Below are positions 1-12,568 of a stretch of DNA of 64,000 nucleotides, one piece after another. The translations under genes were made by a program, and so were the position numbers. Source of the DNA: Platynereis dumerilii (lineage: Eukaryota > Annelida > Polychaeta > Phyllodocida > Nereididae); assembly GCA_026936325.1 (NCBI GenBank), contig JAPTHN010000012.1:38636537-38700536 (forward strand), written 5' to 3'. The first letter of the stretch is position 1; each line of letters begins with the position of its first letter. A model generated the notes under the pieces. That model did no database searches, had not been told where the DNA came from, and saw only the letters and a list, made by a program, of their open reading frames with translations.

Positions 1-315
1 ACATATGGGGAGAAGGCATTTTCCATCATGGCTCCTACTCTAGTAGAGTAGAGTAGAGTAGCATTTATTCGACCGGAAAGTATTGTACAATAAATTGGAA
101 TATTTTTTGAAATACAAGGCCAGGAGACACCCATATTGTCCAAATGTGGACGCTGGCATGAGTGCCACCTTGAAAAGACAGTATAATTTGTGATTATTTG
201 ATTTAAGTATTACACGTATAGCAGTTTGGTAAATTGCATTCTAATTTATATTGACCAAGGAAACTGATTTTTACGTAATTTTTGAAGGCTTTTTCACAAT
301 GGGTGGTTGCTTTAC

Positions 316-1128
316 TTAAAATGCTAATATCGTATTGTAGGTGATTATTCCTGAAGTCGTTTTGGAAAAATGTTTTGATAGCTTTGACAGAAAATTATCA
401 ATTAATGTTCCTCTATTTCTAGAAAGTCTGATTGGCAGAGTTATTTTTAGTATATAGCCACAACTTATAATGGTGTCCAAGTATTCTCTGAATACTTCCT
501 TTTCTCCTACTTTCAACAAATCAATGTTGAAATCCCCTGCAATCAATACTTCTCCACCTAACTTTTCAATACAATTTTGGAATTCTATTGTGAATGTTTT
601 GTAGTTTTCAATTAGGTATCGGGGTGGTCTATAAACATTTCCGATTGTTACTTTTTTCCCATTCACATTTATTTGAATAAATTGTCCTTCCGATGGACTT
701 GATTTTATTTTTAGCTCTTTGTATTTAAGTTCCTGTTTTATATATATAGCAAGACCTCCATGCTTCGAACTATAAAGGGGCTGTGACAACAAAATATAGC
801 CATCCAAATGCAACATTGAAACATCACTGTCACTACTCATCCAAGTTTCTTGCAAACAGATTATGTCGAAAAACGTTTTTGATCTGTTTAGTAAATTAAT
901 ATAGATTTGTAGTTGATCAAATTTTGCATTTAAGCTTTGTATGTTGAAACTCTTACATTTAAGTATATTATTTTTGTTTTTTAAAATATCGGTCAACTCG
1001 TCATTGTTATAATATGGGGAATGCTCTAAAAGTTGTAGGTCACTAGAATCATTGACATTATTTGTTATATTAAGTAAAGAATTTTTTTCTGTACCTCCCA
1101 AATTATTTAGTACTGAATAAGTTTCCAT
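316..1128 (-). pseudogene. LINE ORF2 fragment, AP-like endonuclease domain
   Basis: The 270-residue frame matches the apurinic/apyrimidinic-type endonuclease that nicks target DNA in Jockey/CR1-type LINEs. Visible motifs are FNIQSLNAKFDQL near residue 61, IICLQETW near residue 90 with the catalytic glutamate, GNVYRPP near residue 162, and LIAGDFNIDLL near residue 196. The final SDH-type motif and everything beyond, including the reverse transcriptase, are absent because the frame runs out of the family match at its C-terminus. It starts 26 nt upstream of the end of the ORF1 remnant, so the two frames overlap as in other LINEs of this group. This is a dead fragment. Confidence 0.8.
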
Positions 1129-1556
1129 GGTGTTGTAGGCCTAATGATAAGGTTTTCAAAAAATTCAATTGATCTGTGTGCTTTCGGATAGATTCTTCTA
1201 ATTCCGCCACTCTGATGTCTTTTTTCTTCTCATCCATTGGTATGTTTCGATCTTCAGATGGATGCATTGTTGTTGATGAATTTATTTCCGGGATGCTTGC
1301 AGCTACAGTTTCGGTACTTGAAGCTTCAGGGGTTGAGAACAGGGGGTCTGTAGCTTGAATTTCTCTTGGAATATCATTTTCCGTTTCTTTGATTAACACT
1401 TTCCAGTCTTGCGTCCAAGTGCTGTGAATTTTCCCTTTCCTTTTGCATTCTCTTGCCAGGTATGCCAAACTCATTTTGTCTTTCGGGAGATCCTCACAAA
1501 TGAAAAGACCTGAATTTTTTAGGCATTGTATTCTTTGTCGATATATTTCTCTCCTT
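1103..1556 (-). pseudogene. LINE ORF1 C-terminal fragment
   Basis: The minus frame is open upstream of the first methionine at 1474, to about 1556. It reads like the C-terminal domain of CR1-type ORF1 proteins, the region often compared with baculovirus FP25K. Recognisable pieces are a stretch ending CEDLPKDK, then LAYLARECKRKGKI, then STWTQDWKVLIKE. ORF1 proteins are nucleic-acid chaperones of the LINE ribonucleoprotein. The N-terminal part is missing. A short acidic coiled-coil-like tail precedes the overlap with the endonuclease frame. The family link is from memory of motifs, so the subfamily is uncertain. Confidence 0.6.
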
Positions 1557-1815
1557 GTCCAGATCAGAAATAAGAGATTTGCTAGAATTTTCCAAATTCA
1601 AATCAAAATTAAAGACTCATCTTTTTGTATCATACTTTGGTTGATATTTGTGCTGTGATATTGCTTTTATCTAAGTCATTCAATGTTTTTATCTCTGTTG
1701 TTTTTACAAATTTGATGTCATGTTTACATAATTGTCATTTTTGTCACATGTTGAATTGTTATTGTACACACATTGAGATGCTTATGTAATGCGTACAAGA
1801 AATAATAAATTAAAA
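1556..1815 (+). mobile_element. LINE 3' end with A-rich tail, sense orientation
   Basis: The plus strand codes FKSKLKTHLFVSYFG and then a stop (about 1600-1652). This is the usual C-terminal ending of CR1-like ORF2 proteins. It is followed by a short 3' UTR and an A/T-rich tail made of AATAAATTAAAATTAAA-type sequence. It abuts the inverted endonuclease and ORF1 segment at about 1556-1565. Confidence 0.65.
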
Positions 1816-4511
1816 TTAAATTAAATGGTTAGCCTTATAGTGAGGGTACCTGCAGAGGGCCCACATGTCAAACTTCATACAAAATCCTTTGAAATGCAGA
1901 GCTGCGCCTACTAATTTGTTATCTGTGGTGTGAAAAACAGGCCTTCGAATATAATTTTAAAGGCACCAGTGACAAAACCAAAAGTGTTCTGGAAGGGTAA
2001 AATTCTGGTTAAAATATCCTTCGTTGGAATACCCTTGGTAAGTGGGGTAAAGGGAAAATTGTAAACCTATGGTAATCGGCCTTTGGTTACAACCCCGAAA
2101 CGATTTATTGATTCATCGAAAGATTATGTAATTTGTCCCAGATTTGCATAACGTCCAACATAATGTTCAAACATAATTACCTGACATAATTACCAAACAT
2201 AATTATCAAACATAATGACCAAATGTAATGTCCAAACACATTGTAAAAACTTTAAATATTAGTGAATCAATCTGTTGCCCATTTGCAGGGCCCATTGCCC
2301 CGATCAAAAGCTTAAAAGCTTATTTGTTCACGTGGACACATAACGATTATCGTCTTCTTGAATGTTCTGAAATGTTAATGAGAAATAAATATTGCCTTTT
2401 CATCTTAAAGGGAAATGGCTTTCATAATCTTTTGATGAATTGTCCTGATTTGGTGTTTTGCGAAAGTGTCACAAAGCCAAAATTTTAAGAATTATCCCTA
2501 GGGTTACTAAAATATTATACCTTAGCTGAGCTCTTCTTCTATGGGGTGAAAGGAGTGTTCCCTCCATTTTGGGCAGGACCTTTGAATTTCTTGGTAAAAA
2601 AGGCCTCACACGAACATTGGAGTGTCTCTATCAAGGTGTTAATGTTTCATCAAATGTTATCAAATGAGTTTGTATGATGGACAGGTAGCATGACAACGAC
2701 ACTAAACAGTTTATTGTTGGATAAGATACACAAATAACTGGGAGCTGGATAATATTGCAAATAATAAATTTAATAATGCTGAATTTCTAGATAGATAACA
2801 CTTTAATTTGTTCCAGGAAGTTTTCCTCTATTTTGGCTTGTAGACTAAGATATATATCTTTCTTGTCTTTCCATTACTTTGTCTGGCTAGATTTCCAATT
2901 AAAAAGTAGATAAGTCTCAATCTAATTCTCTTCTAAGCTACAAAGATCTCTGTTTAATGCTTGGCTCGTTTGTCTTTGTCCTTCGTCTCGTCGTCTCCTA
3001 TTATTGTCACATTGCAAACAGAATGAAAGACAGATTTAAAAAATGGCAGAGTGCTTCATCAGTCCAAAGGAAAAATCGACTCGGAACTCAAAATGACAAT
3101 TAAATGAGACCAAGAAAAAGCCCTAAGGAAATTCTGAAACTTTGAGTGTAAGTCTCCGAATGATCAAAATTTTAAAAAATAAAGTAGTGAAAGTGGGGTA
3201 CCTAACAAAAACACAACATTGTGATTTATCCAAGGCAGATTCCCAATGGTGCAGAACTGGCTATACCCCCCCCCCAGCATATTCCATTGAAGGATATTTT
3301 CAGAAAGACCATATGTAACCATTTGTGGTTAGAGAAGTCTTCTTGTTGATGGTTTAAAAAATAAAGATTTGATAACTGTTAACACAAGATCATGTTTGAC
3401 TTCTTGTTCATTGTGAAGTCATGGAAATTTGCATCTACTTGTAACTGGTGTTTGCTGTGTGTTGCTCTCTGTAATTTTTTAATAAATGCACATTCTGAAT
3501 TCCTGAGCAAACAGGTTTGATCATTATGCATTGTTCTAAATTCACATTACCTGGTTCATACAGTTTTTATAAGAGCTAAAATTGTCATAGTAAGATTGAT
3601 GCTAAGTAAGGGCTCCACTGCATAAGATTGCCTACTTTGGTTCATTTATTTTCATCCTTTGCAATCTAGACTTGCAGAGATGTAGCCGGTGAAATGCAGT
3701 TAATTTAATTTGCTGCTCAGGAATTAGCTGTCTGGTACTTACACTCCTAGACAAATGTTAGCCTAAGTAACCAGTGTCAGCTAATTGACTTACAGAGCAA
3801 CACAATGCCTATTACGAGTAGTAAAGCAAACTAATCTATCCAAAACAAGTGTTTGCACTCTTTATATGCTCGACTAAAAGCCTGCTATCGTGGGTTGCAA
3901 CATTCAAGACTGATTTAAGACAAGATTGTGCATCATAACTTACATCTGCAATGACAAATCAGGCTTGCTCTCTCAAATTGTCCAAACAGTTTATAGTCAG
4001 TAAAAATTAATTAAATCATGCCTCCTCTTGTTAGTCCTAGCCCATGGGGCATTAAACGGAGGTGAGTTGTACCGCAGAACATATGGTGAGACTGAATGAC
4101 AGGTCTAAGATTTATATTCTTGGCTAAAACGAAGTGGTCTTGTTTCATGCAAGGTGAACCCATTAAAGCTGTTGTACACCACGTAGAAGTTGTGAAAGTT
4201 TTGATTACTTGCATTTATCAATTCAGTCTGCTAATCTGACTTGTGGGACATATTATCAGCAAGTTCCATGAGTGCTATTACATGTAAGTGGTTATTTTAT
4301 ATTGAGGATATATGATGAATTATAATCCCGAAGTCAAAAAGCTACTGAATAACTCGTCTACTCAAGTTACAAGCTAATATATCTTTTCCTTTGCTTTATA
4401 TAGACAAATTTTCTCAAATTAAACTTGGAATATACTGCAAGTTACAACCTATCTGTTCTTGTGGCCAATCAGAGGCCACTAGGAAAATTTCCACAAACTC
4501 AGACAAGAATA
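1816..4511. other. intergenic DNA without recognisable genes
   Basis: No coding region is supported here. The short open frames at 2228..2488 and 4011..4214 match nothing I know. The stretch holds a small degenerate tandem repeat (2158-2245) and a C-run (about 3268-3277). The rest is unremarkable AT-rich sequence. Confidence 0.6.
2158..2245. repeat. degenerate tandem repeat, about 14-bp unit
   Basis: Six or so imperfect copies of a unit like AACATAATTACC follow one another, drifting to AACATAATGACC and AATGTAATGTCC. It is a simple minisatellite-like tract. Confidence 0.75.
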
Positions 4512-4516
4512 CATTC

Positions 4517-4670
4517 TGTAAGATCTAGGTGGCTCCACCGTCTAGTTGATTGCGCTTTGGCGACCTCTGGTGTTAATAAATAAATGGGACGTTGCGTCGA
4601 CTTCCGCCCAAGCTCAGAAACCGCATGGTATTTTATTTTATTACATTCTGTATTTCGATGATACACGACA
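4517..4670 (+). repeat. left LTR of the Ty3/Gypsy element
   Basis: The 154-bp repeat starts TGTAAGATCT and ends ATACACGACA, so it has the TG...CA ends of LTRs. It contains an AATAAATAAA polyadenylation-type signal. It matches the repeat at 9448-9601 with two differences. Confidence 0.93.
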
Positions 4671-7600
4671 GAATTTGGCGACGAGGATTGGTCTCTACCC
4701 TTTTTACTTGTTCTAGTGTTACTGCAAGTGTTTGTGACTGTCATCATGAGTGACGGAGAGAATAACAACGCAAATAATGCGATTAATGCTAATGCAAATC
4801 CAGCGCCAGGACCAGCTCGCATCATTGGCAATATTTCTTCATTCGAGGAGAAAGTGGAAACCTGGGAATGTTACATGGAGAGGTTTGAACAATTTTTCGA
4901 AATTAACCATTTTAAACCGGAGGAGAAGGTTTCCTGTCTGCTGTCAAACGTGGGCCCTGTGGCATATTCGTTGTTGAGAACACTTGTTGCACCTGCCAAG
5001 CCAAAAGACAAAAGTTTTGATGAAATTGTGACTGCGATGCAAAGTCATTTGGCTCCCAAGCCTTTGGTTATTGCGGAGAGATTCAGGTTCTACAAGAGAG
5101 ACCAGAGAAGCGGTGAGAGTGTTAGCCAGTATTCAGCTGAAATTCGTAAATTGTCAAGTACTTGTGATTTTGGTCAATTCCTGGACCAAGCCCTACGGGA
5201 CAAGTTGGTTTGTGGACTGTTAAGTGAAAGAATTCAAAACAGACTTTTGACTGAAAATCACTCGTTTAAGGAAGCGCATGACAAAGCTGTTGGTATGGAG
5301 TCCGCTCACAAGGACACCAAGGAGTTTGCCCAAGCGCGGGGTAAACCAGCTGGCGGGAACACGTCGTCAAGTGTTCACAGCGTGAAGTTCAAGCCCAAGT
5401 TTCGTAAACCAGACAAGGAGAAGCCTGTGTCATCTGGAACTCTGTGTTCGCATTGTGGAGGTGACAATCACAATCCACAGAAATGCAGATTCAAGTCGCA
5501 GACGTGTTGTAAGTGTGGTCAGCGTGGACACACGAAGTCTGTGTGCAAGAACAAAGACATTCGCAAGAAGAAAGGAAAGTCTAAGTTGCACAGTATGGTT
5601 GATGATGCAAGTTGCAGTAGTGGTGACGAAAATTTGTTCTGTTTGAAAACTAGTGAAAACTCTGTTGACCCTATCATGAAGAAAGTTAAGATTGAAGGGC
5701 GAAATGTTAAAATGGAGATTGACACTGGAAGCAGCATGTCGGTCATGCGTTACGAACAGTTCAGAAAGTTGTTCCCCGAAATTGAACTTAAACCCTGTAG
5801 GGTTCGCTTCAGTATGTACAACCAGACAAAGACCCGTGCGAGAGGGATGGCCCATGTGGAAGTTGAGGACAAGGGAAAATTGTACAGCCTTCCCTTGTAT
5901 GTTATTGATGTGGGTGCCAATCCTTTGCTGGGTAGAAATTGGTTGCAAGCGTTGAAACCAAAGATGTATAAAGACTTATGCATTAACAAGGTTGTTCAGG
6001 ATGTGGATTCTGTCAAGGATTTAAAAGTGCAGTTTGCTGATGTCTTCAAGAATGAAGTTGGGACTCTTAAAGGAATTAAGGCGTCTCTGAAAGTTGAAGC
6101 AAATGCCACGCCAAAGTTCCTTAAAGCCAGGCCGGTACCTTTCGCCAAGAAGTTGGACGTCGAGAAAAGGTTGGAACAGATGGAAGAAGCAGGAATTATT
6201 GAATCTGTGTCACACAGTGATTGGGCAGCGCCGATCGTTACACCGCCCAAGAAGGAAGGTGGACTCAGAGTTTGTGGTGATTTTAAGACCACCGTGAATC
6301 CAGTGCTTCAGAATGACAGTTATCCGTTGCCAAGAATTGAAGAAATTTTTGCAAGTCTAGCTGGCGGGAAGAAATTTACGAAAATAGACTTACGCCAGGC
6401 TTATCTGCAGATGCAGGTTGATGAATCCAGTCAGAAGTTCCTGACAATAAACACGCACAAAGGCCTTTTCAGGTATAAAAGGCTGGTTTACGGTTTGAAG
6501 ACCGCACCATCTATATGGCAGCGAGCCATGGACCAGGTGTTAAGTGGGCTAGACATGGTTCAATGTTATTTGGATGACATTATTGTCACAGGGAAATCTG
6601 ACAATGAACATTTATGTAACTTGAGTAAAGTGTTGACAAGATTACAAGAATATGGATTACGTGTGAATGTGGAGAAGTGTGTGTTCTTCAGTGACAAAGT
6701 GACCTATTTGGGGCATCAGATAGACTCTAAGGGACTGCACAAGATGCCTGAGAAAATAGAAGCTGTTAGATCCGCACCCGCTCCCAAGAATGTTAGTCAG
6801 TTGAAAGCTTTCTTGGGCCTCGTTCAGTATTATCACAGATTCTTGCCGAAACTCGCCAACTTACTCAAGCCGTTACATGATTTGCTCAAGAAACAAACCA
6901 AGTGGAATTGGGGTTCGTCGCAAGCCAGAGCGTTCAAACAATTGAAACAGCTCATCACTTCAGATACTGTGTTAACTCACATATATGATCCTGACTTACC
7001 TGTGAATATCGCCTGTGATGCTTCACCTTATGGTGTTGGAGTTGTGCTTTCGCATGTTATTCAGGGAGAAGAACACCCAATTGCGTTCGCGTCGAGAACG
7101 CTGACAGAAGCTGAACAAAACTATGCCCAGATCGAACGTGAGGGACTTGCTGTGGTATGGGGCATCAAAAAGTTCAACCAGTTTCTTGAAGGAAGGGAGT
7201 TTAATATTGTGTCTGATAATCAACCGGTTGTGGCAATTTTCAATCCCAAGAAGGGGATTCCCCTAAATTCTGCGGCAAGATTAACACGTTGGGCTTTGTT
7301 TCTGAGTGGATATAACTATACGATTGGTTACAGAAACACCCATGCACATGGAAATGCTGATGGTTTGTCGAGACTACCATTGACGGTCACTGGTAGTAGT
7401 GCTGCTGATTCTGCCGAAGAATTTGCTATTAAACAGTTGAGTGTGTTACCTGTTACCGTGAGGGACATCAGGGAAGGATCAAGGAAAGATCCTACACTTG
7501 TGAAAGTTCTAAATTTTGTGAAATTTGGATTTCCTCAGAATGTCAAGTCAGATGCCGAGATGAAGCCGTACCTGTCTCGGAAGCAAGAACTCTCGTTACA

Positions 7601-9447
7601 TGACGGTTGTGTGATGTGGGGAGAGAGAGTCGTAGTACCTGAAAAACTGAGAAATGATATTCTCGAGGACTTACATCAAGGTCATCTTGGGGTAGTAAAG
7701 ATGAAAAGTTTGGCACGTAGTTACGTGTGGTGGCCCCAAATTGACAAGGATATTGAGACCACAGCTGGTGGATGCCCAGGATGTTCGGAGTTGAGGTTAT
7801 CGCCCCCGACAGTTATGCACCCATGGGAAGTTCCATCGGGTCCCTGGAGTAGAATTCATGTTGACTTTGCTGGACCGTTACATGGCCGGATGTATTTGGT
7901 TGTAGTCGATGCCTACACAAAGTGGCCTGAAGTGTTATTGATGAAGTCAACTACTACAGAGAGCACTATTAGTACTCTAAGAACTGTATTTGCTAGATTC
8001 GGTGACTGTACAAGGAAGAATTGATTAGTTTCTTACTATAAACAGGGTACCTGGGATGATCTTCGCATATTACTCTAAGAACTGTATTTGCTAGATTCGG
8101 TGTGCCTGACCAGTTAGTCAGTGATAATGGTTCACAGTTTACTGCTGCTGATTTTCATGAGTTTATGGCCAGAAATGGAATCAAGCATCTACGTGGAGCG
8201 CCATACCACCCTGCGTCAAATGGTTTGGCGGAGCGATTTGTGCAAACGTTTAAGAAATCGCTGAAAGCAGAGAAGTAGTTTGATCAGAAACAATTAGACA
8301 TCTTCTTGTTAGCTTACAGAAATGCAGCTCACAGTGTTACTGGGCAATCGCCTGCGATGATGATGTTAGGGCGACCTCTGCGAACAAGACTCGATCGTCT
8401 GCGCCCAGATATGAAGAAGAAGATGACAAATTTGCAAGTTGACCAAGCAGGTCAAGGTCAAGGGAAAGTACGAACATTCGATGTTGGACAAGAAGTTCTC
8501 GCAAGGAACTATCGCTATGGACCTAAGTGGGTTCGTGGTAGAATCGTGGATCAAGTAGGCCCTTTGTCCTACAAAGTGTCAGTGGAAGGCATGTCATGGA
8601 AACGACATGTTGATCAGCTTTTGTGTGTTAAATCCAGTGGTGATTATGTAAATGGTGAAAGTGTGCGATCTGAGCTTTCAGCACCAGATGTTGAAATGCC
8701 CTTGGACAGTGACGTTAGTGCGCCTGCCGTACCAATTGTGTGTGAGTCATCAGTGGCTGATCCTGTTACATCGTCGGTTGCTATGCCAACTGAATCACAT
8801 GTGCCCCCTTCCCGTATTCCAACTCCACGGAAGTCAATTCCAACTCCTCGGAAATCGAGTCCCCCGAATGTGCCTCTTGGAAGAGAGCCTCGTACCATCA
8901 AAGCCCCGAAGCGTCTCATAACTGAGATGTGAAGTTAGACACATGTGCATTAGTTTAATAGAGTTATTTGAAGACATGTAAACAACAATTATTTTGACAA
9001 GAGATAATTTTATAGATGATAAGACATTTTCTCAGATGAATCAAAGACACTTTAATTTCATTGAAATTGAATTTATTTCATGGACTCTTTATTGTATACA
9101 AATGGACTGAAATTACTTTGGTTGTGATTTACAAATTTCTGAATATATATATCCATCTAGTTCAATTGTTGTTGATGAACATTTTTGCTGATTAATGGAG
9201 CCTTATTTTTGTGCTTAGCAAATTTAATGCTAGATTTTTGTTAGTTAATAGATTAACAGACTTGATTTATTCAAATATTATTGTGTAAATTGTTAAGTGA
9301 CAAGTTTGGTTGAGAATTTTCCAAGTTCTAGTTCTATGAGTTTTGGATTGACGTAAGACAATAATTTTACATACATGTAATCATTATGATAACATGATAT
9401 TATTGTGTAATTACTAATGGGAAGTAATTAATTAAAAAGGGGAGAAT

Positions 9448-9601
9448 TGTAAGATCTAGGTGGCTCCACCGTCTAGTTGATTGCGCTTTGGCGACCTCTG
9501 GTGTTAATAAATAAATGGGAAGTTGCGTCGACTTCCGCCCAAGCTCAGAAACCGCATGGTCTTTTATTTTATTACATTCTGTATTTCGATGATACACGAC
9601 A
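9448..9601 (+). repeat. right LTR of the Ty3/Gypsy element
   Basis: The 154-bp partner of the left LTR follows a purine-rich tract. The flanking cattc directly after it repeats the five bases before the left LTR. Confidence 0.93.
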
Positions 9602-9606
9602 CATTC

Positions 9607-10720
9607 TACATACCTTCTTCCTTGACACTTTAGCATGCAAGACTCTTGTCTCTTTTTTTTGTATGGTCATACATGTATGAACTATGTGTCTGTAAAGTTA
9701 CTGAAACGTGTGTAGCTTAGGGGCAAGCGCCACACATCACATGGAGTCGCTGGGTGTGGTTTTTCAAATATATGGTTTCTCGCGTAATTTTACTGTCTAT
9801 AATTAAACATATTGTGGTGCGGTAAATTTATTTACACTGCATTGTTTGATTCAGCAACAAATACGTTAGTATGTTGGGAGCTGGATATAAAAAATTATAT
9901 TGTGGGAGGGGAGGGGGGTGTTTTAAAATAAGAAATAACCAGCCCCCCACCCTACTGAATATGCGAAGATCATCCCAGGTACCCTGTTTATAGTAAGAAA
10001 CTAATCAATTCTTCCTTGTACAGTCTCGAAATAAATATAATAAAAAGAACAGGAATCTTCATCTAGTTGAGAGAAATGAATCAGCTGTTCTCTTTTCAAA
10101 CTTTTATTTCCTAACAATCTCGGTTAATTAGCTCTGAGCATGCAAATCTTTAATTTAGTTAATTAGAATACCGTTTTGCCATTTCTCCAACAATCTTAAG
10201 TTCAGTTCTTCCTTTTTGGTTTCTGATTTCTTTAAATCCGATCTGTTATTCTCATTAAAAGCAGTTTTGAATTTCCATATCAAATGTCTGGATTAAAGTT
10301 ATTATTAAAATACATAATTTTACTTTGCAGAGTTTTGTAGTTATTATAAGATACAGTGTTGTTGAAATCTCAAGAGGCCACTTTTAAAAAGTCAGGTTGC
10401 AATTTTGGTTAATAACGGTTTTGTCCAACTTTCGGTTCTGCGCCAGCCGATCTCTAAAGTGCCAATCTCCTAATATACAGTCTAAAAGACTCAAAAGGCT
10501 TGATTTAGATACGGGAACAGTGCCCAATTCTGCATTTTTCCCAAGTGGTACATGACGTAAACATGATGTGGCTAATTGGTGGAGGGCTGGTCCATTGTCA
10601 CGTAGATATGGTTGGTGGAGATTATGTTGCCGCAACCTAAAAAAAACGTCGGAGTTTTTTACAACATTGGCACAACGTCGCAAGCTGAGGGAACCATTGT
10701 GTATGCCCAAAGCATATATA
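9607..10720. other. intergenic DNA without recognisable genes
   Basis: No coding region or named repeat is supported. The two overlapping open frames at 10384..10725 and 10568..10807 are on opposite strands and neither resembles a known protein. Confidence 0.55.
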
Positions 10721-11465
10721 ATCACTCACAAATATCCACAAATATCCACAAAAGACTGTGATGGATTTTGGCTTTGTCTTTTGACTTTGACCAAAGAGCC
10801 TATTTGACTATTAGCCTATTTGATATAAGACTCAATTTTCATTGGCTGTTGGATATTGGAATGCAATCTGTTTGAATTCTCAGTGTGCCCAATGAGAATG
10901 CAGCTTAATATCCACTGGCCAATCATGGTTCTGTGGATATTAGGCTCGACTGTCATTGGCTAGGATATTTGGCCAGATTCTCATTGGACAGGATATTAGG
11001 TGACATTCACATTGGACAAACTATTGACTACAGTGCCCCCTAAAGTGGATATTAGTCAGGATTCTCATTGGTCAAGATATTAGGGCGTATTCTCATTGGT
11101 CAGTGCACTATTATCCAAAGTTGGATATTTGTCAAAATCCACAATAGTATAAAGGAGTTGTTGCGAGTGACTTGGGCATGTATCCAAAGTATAAGATCTT
11201 TGCCAAAATCCACTATCGTCGGGAATGAGCGATAATGAGTGATTTAGGCATGCGCCCAAAGGACCTATATTTTGCCCAAAGGCCTCGCGGATATTTTGAA
11301 GGATGCGATGACTTTGGGAAAGTCATGCCAAAAGGAGTCATAATGCCCAAAGGCCCTATAGTTTGCCCAAAGACCCTATCATTTGCCAAAGGACCATATA
11401 TTTTGCCCAAAGGCCTAATATCCATGCCAAATAGGCCTATTGGGCACAATAGTGGATATTGGCGG
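10720..11465. repeat. degenerate periodic tract of two motif blocks
   Basis: In the first half (about 10720-11150) the words GGATATTAG and CTCATTGG recur every 30-60 bases with variable spacing. In the second half (about 11240-11450) TGCCCAAAGG-type units recur about every 15-30 bases, roughly eight times. Both halves also end on the GGATATT word. It looks like an old, decayed minisatellite. The open frames across it on both strands are a product of the periodicity. Confidence 0.55.
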
Positions 11466-11584
11466 TAACAACCATTGATATTGCCTAACAATGTTTTGAA
11501 AACGTAGCCTTAACGTCATATCTTTGATGTTGAGTCACAACGTTGTGAAAACACAATATCTACCATACAATTCTACATCATTTT

Positions 11585-11945
11585 GTATTGTATTGTATTG
11601 TATATACTATCAGTCATGGACTGCAATGCAGGCACGAAATTCGTGGTGAGCCTTCCACAATGATACAGTTCAGGGCAGCCATTGTACGGCGCCCATGCCT
11701 TAGCATTCTGATGAGTGATGAGAAGACTGTGAGTCTGGTACATACCCTATTAATTCAGGGATGTCCAGGTTCTTTCAGTTGCATCAGCACAGAACACTGG
11801 ATACAACCCGCCTCCATTTAATGTCCCATGGACTCGGACCAAATTGAGTTCCAGGAGTGGGAGTCGAACCCACGACCTCATAGCCAGTGGTAGCACAAAC
11901 AAACGCCTTTAACCATTAGGCCTGTTGATGAACAGGGTGAAGTTG
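11585..11945 (-). mobile_element. tRNA-derived SINE, family S1
   Basis: On the minus strand a tRNA-like head (about 11945-11850) has an A box, GGCCTAATGGTTAAAGGC, and a B box, GGTTCGACTCCC. A body follows, then a tail of ATACA repeats at 11585-11605. Related copies in the window lie at about 27363-27640 and 43078-43212. The transcript would be made by RNA polymerase III and moved by a LINE. Confidence 0.75.
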
Positions 11946-12568
11946 TTGCAACTTTTCTACAACTAAGATGGGCCCATGGGGTTGCAAGTTTTATTTTGGA
12001 ACATCTGAGATTTTTGTTAAAATTGCAAGAGTGTGACAGTCGAATCTGAATGAGCTGTATGGAACTCACCTGCAAAACAATATGGTTACAAATTTAACAG
12101 TTTCGGCTGACTCAATCAAACATTTATCATTGATTTCATTGTTAATGCCATTGACAGCAGACCAGCTTAGTTTGTTGGGCTGATTTGATCTTTATTAATT
12201 CGATTGGAGGAATTTGTGGACAGCTGCAATCAATCTGCAGCAGAAAAGTTACAGTTAGTCTGCCAATGGGATTTGAATGAAAAACAGACCTTTCAACATT
12301 GGAATATCAAGGAAAATATGGAGAAAAATTGTCAAGGTCTTATCAATGAATTATGGGGGGGATAGAAAATGAGTCCACTGAAGCACCTCATAATGGTACA
12401 TAGCATCCAATCTCCTATTTTCTGTTTTGGACAAACAGAAAGTAGTGAGATCACGAAAATCCATCGTTCTGAATGACTCAACAACAGACCATTTCATGAC
12501 TATATCTCTGCCAAGCTGATAATATAATAGTATCCCCTTTTAAAAAAGCCCGCAATCCAAACATTTGA

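Larger units (their letters stand above)
316..1815. mobile_element. CR1/Jockey-like LINE copy with inverted 5' part
   Basis: Two parts of what looks like one non-LTR retrotransposon lie head to head. From about 1560 down to 316, on the minus strand, are the end of ORF1 and the endonuclease part of ORF2. From about 1560 to 1815, on the plus strand, is the extreme 3' end, with the last codons of ORF2, a 3' UTR and an A-rich tail (about 1795-1815). The reverse transcriptase between them is missing. An inverted 5' segment joined to a sense 3' segment is the known outcome of twin priming during LINE insertion. Two independent insertions could look the same. Confidence 0.7.
4517..9601 (+). mobile_element. 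Ty3/Gypsy LTR retrotransposon, probably Mag-like; fossil
   Basis: This is a 5.1-kb element bounded by 154-bp LTRs and flanked by a 5-bp target duplication, cattc, at 4512-4516 and 9602-9606. A primer-binding-like stretch follows the left LTR, and a purine tract (about 9435-9446) precedes the right one. Its parts in order are gag from about 4746 with two CCHC knuckles near 5450-5550, protease with DTGSS near 5720, reverse transcriptase with YLDD near 6570, RNase H from about 6990 to 7380, and integrase from about 7620 to 8900. Gag and pol share one frame, as in the Mag clade that includes sea urchin SURL elements. The element is broken, with about two breaks. The LTRs differ at two of 154 positions, so the insertion is young. 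Assignment to Ty3/Gypsy is firm and the Mag clade is likely. Confidence 0.92.

Noticed and set aside
2228-2488. 86-codon open frame
   Set aside because: No recognisable domain, no splice context and no paralogue in the window.
4499-4831. 110-codon open frame on the minus strand
   Set aside because: It is antisense across the left LTR and gag start of the Ty3/Gypsy element, with a near-twin over the right LTR at 9400-9636.
11213-11491. Open frames on both strands with repeated PKG and GPL words
   Set aside because: They arise from the periodic TGCCCAAAGG tract and have no domain.
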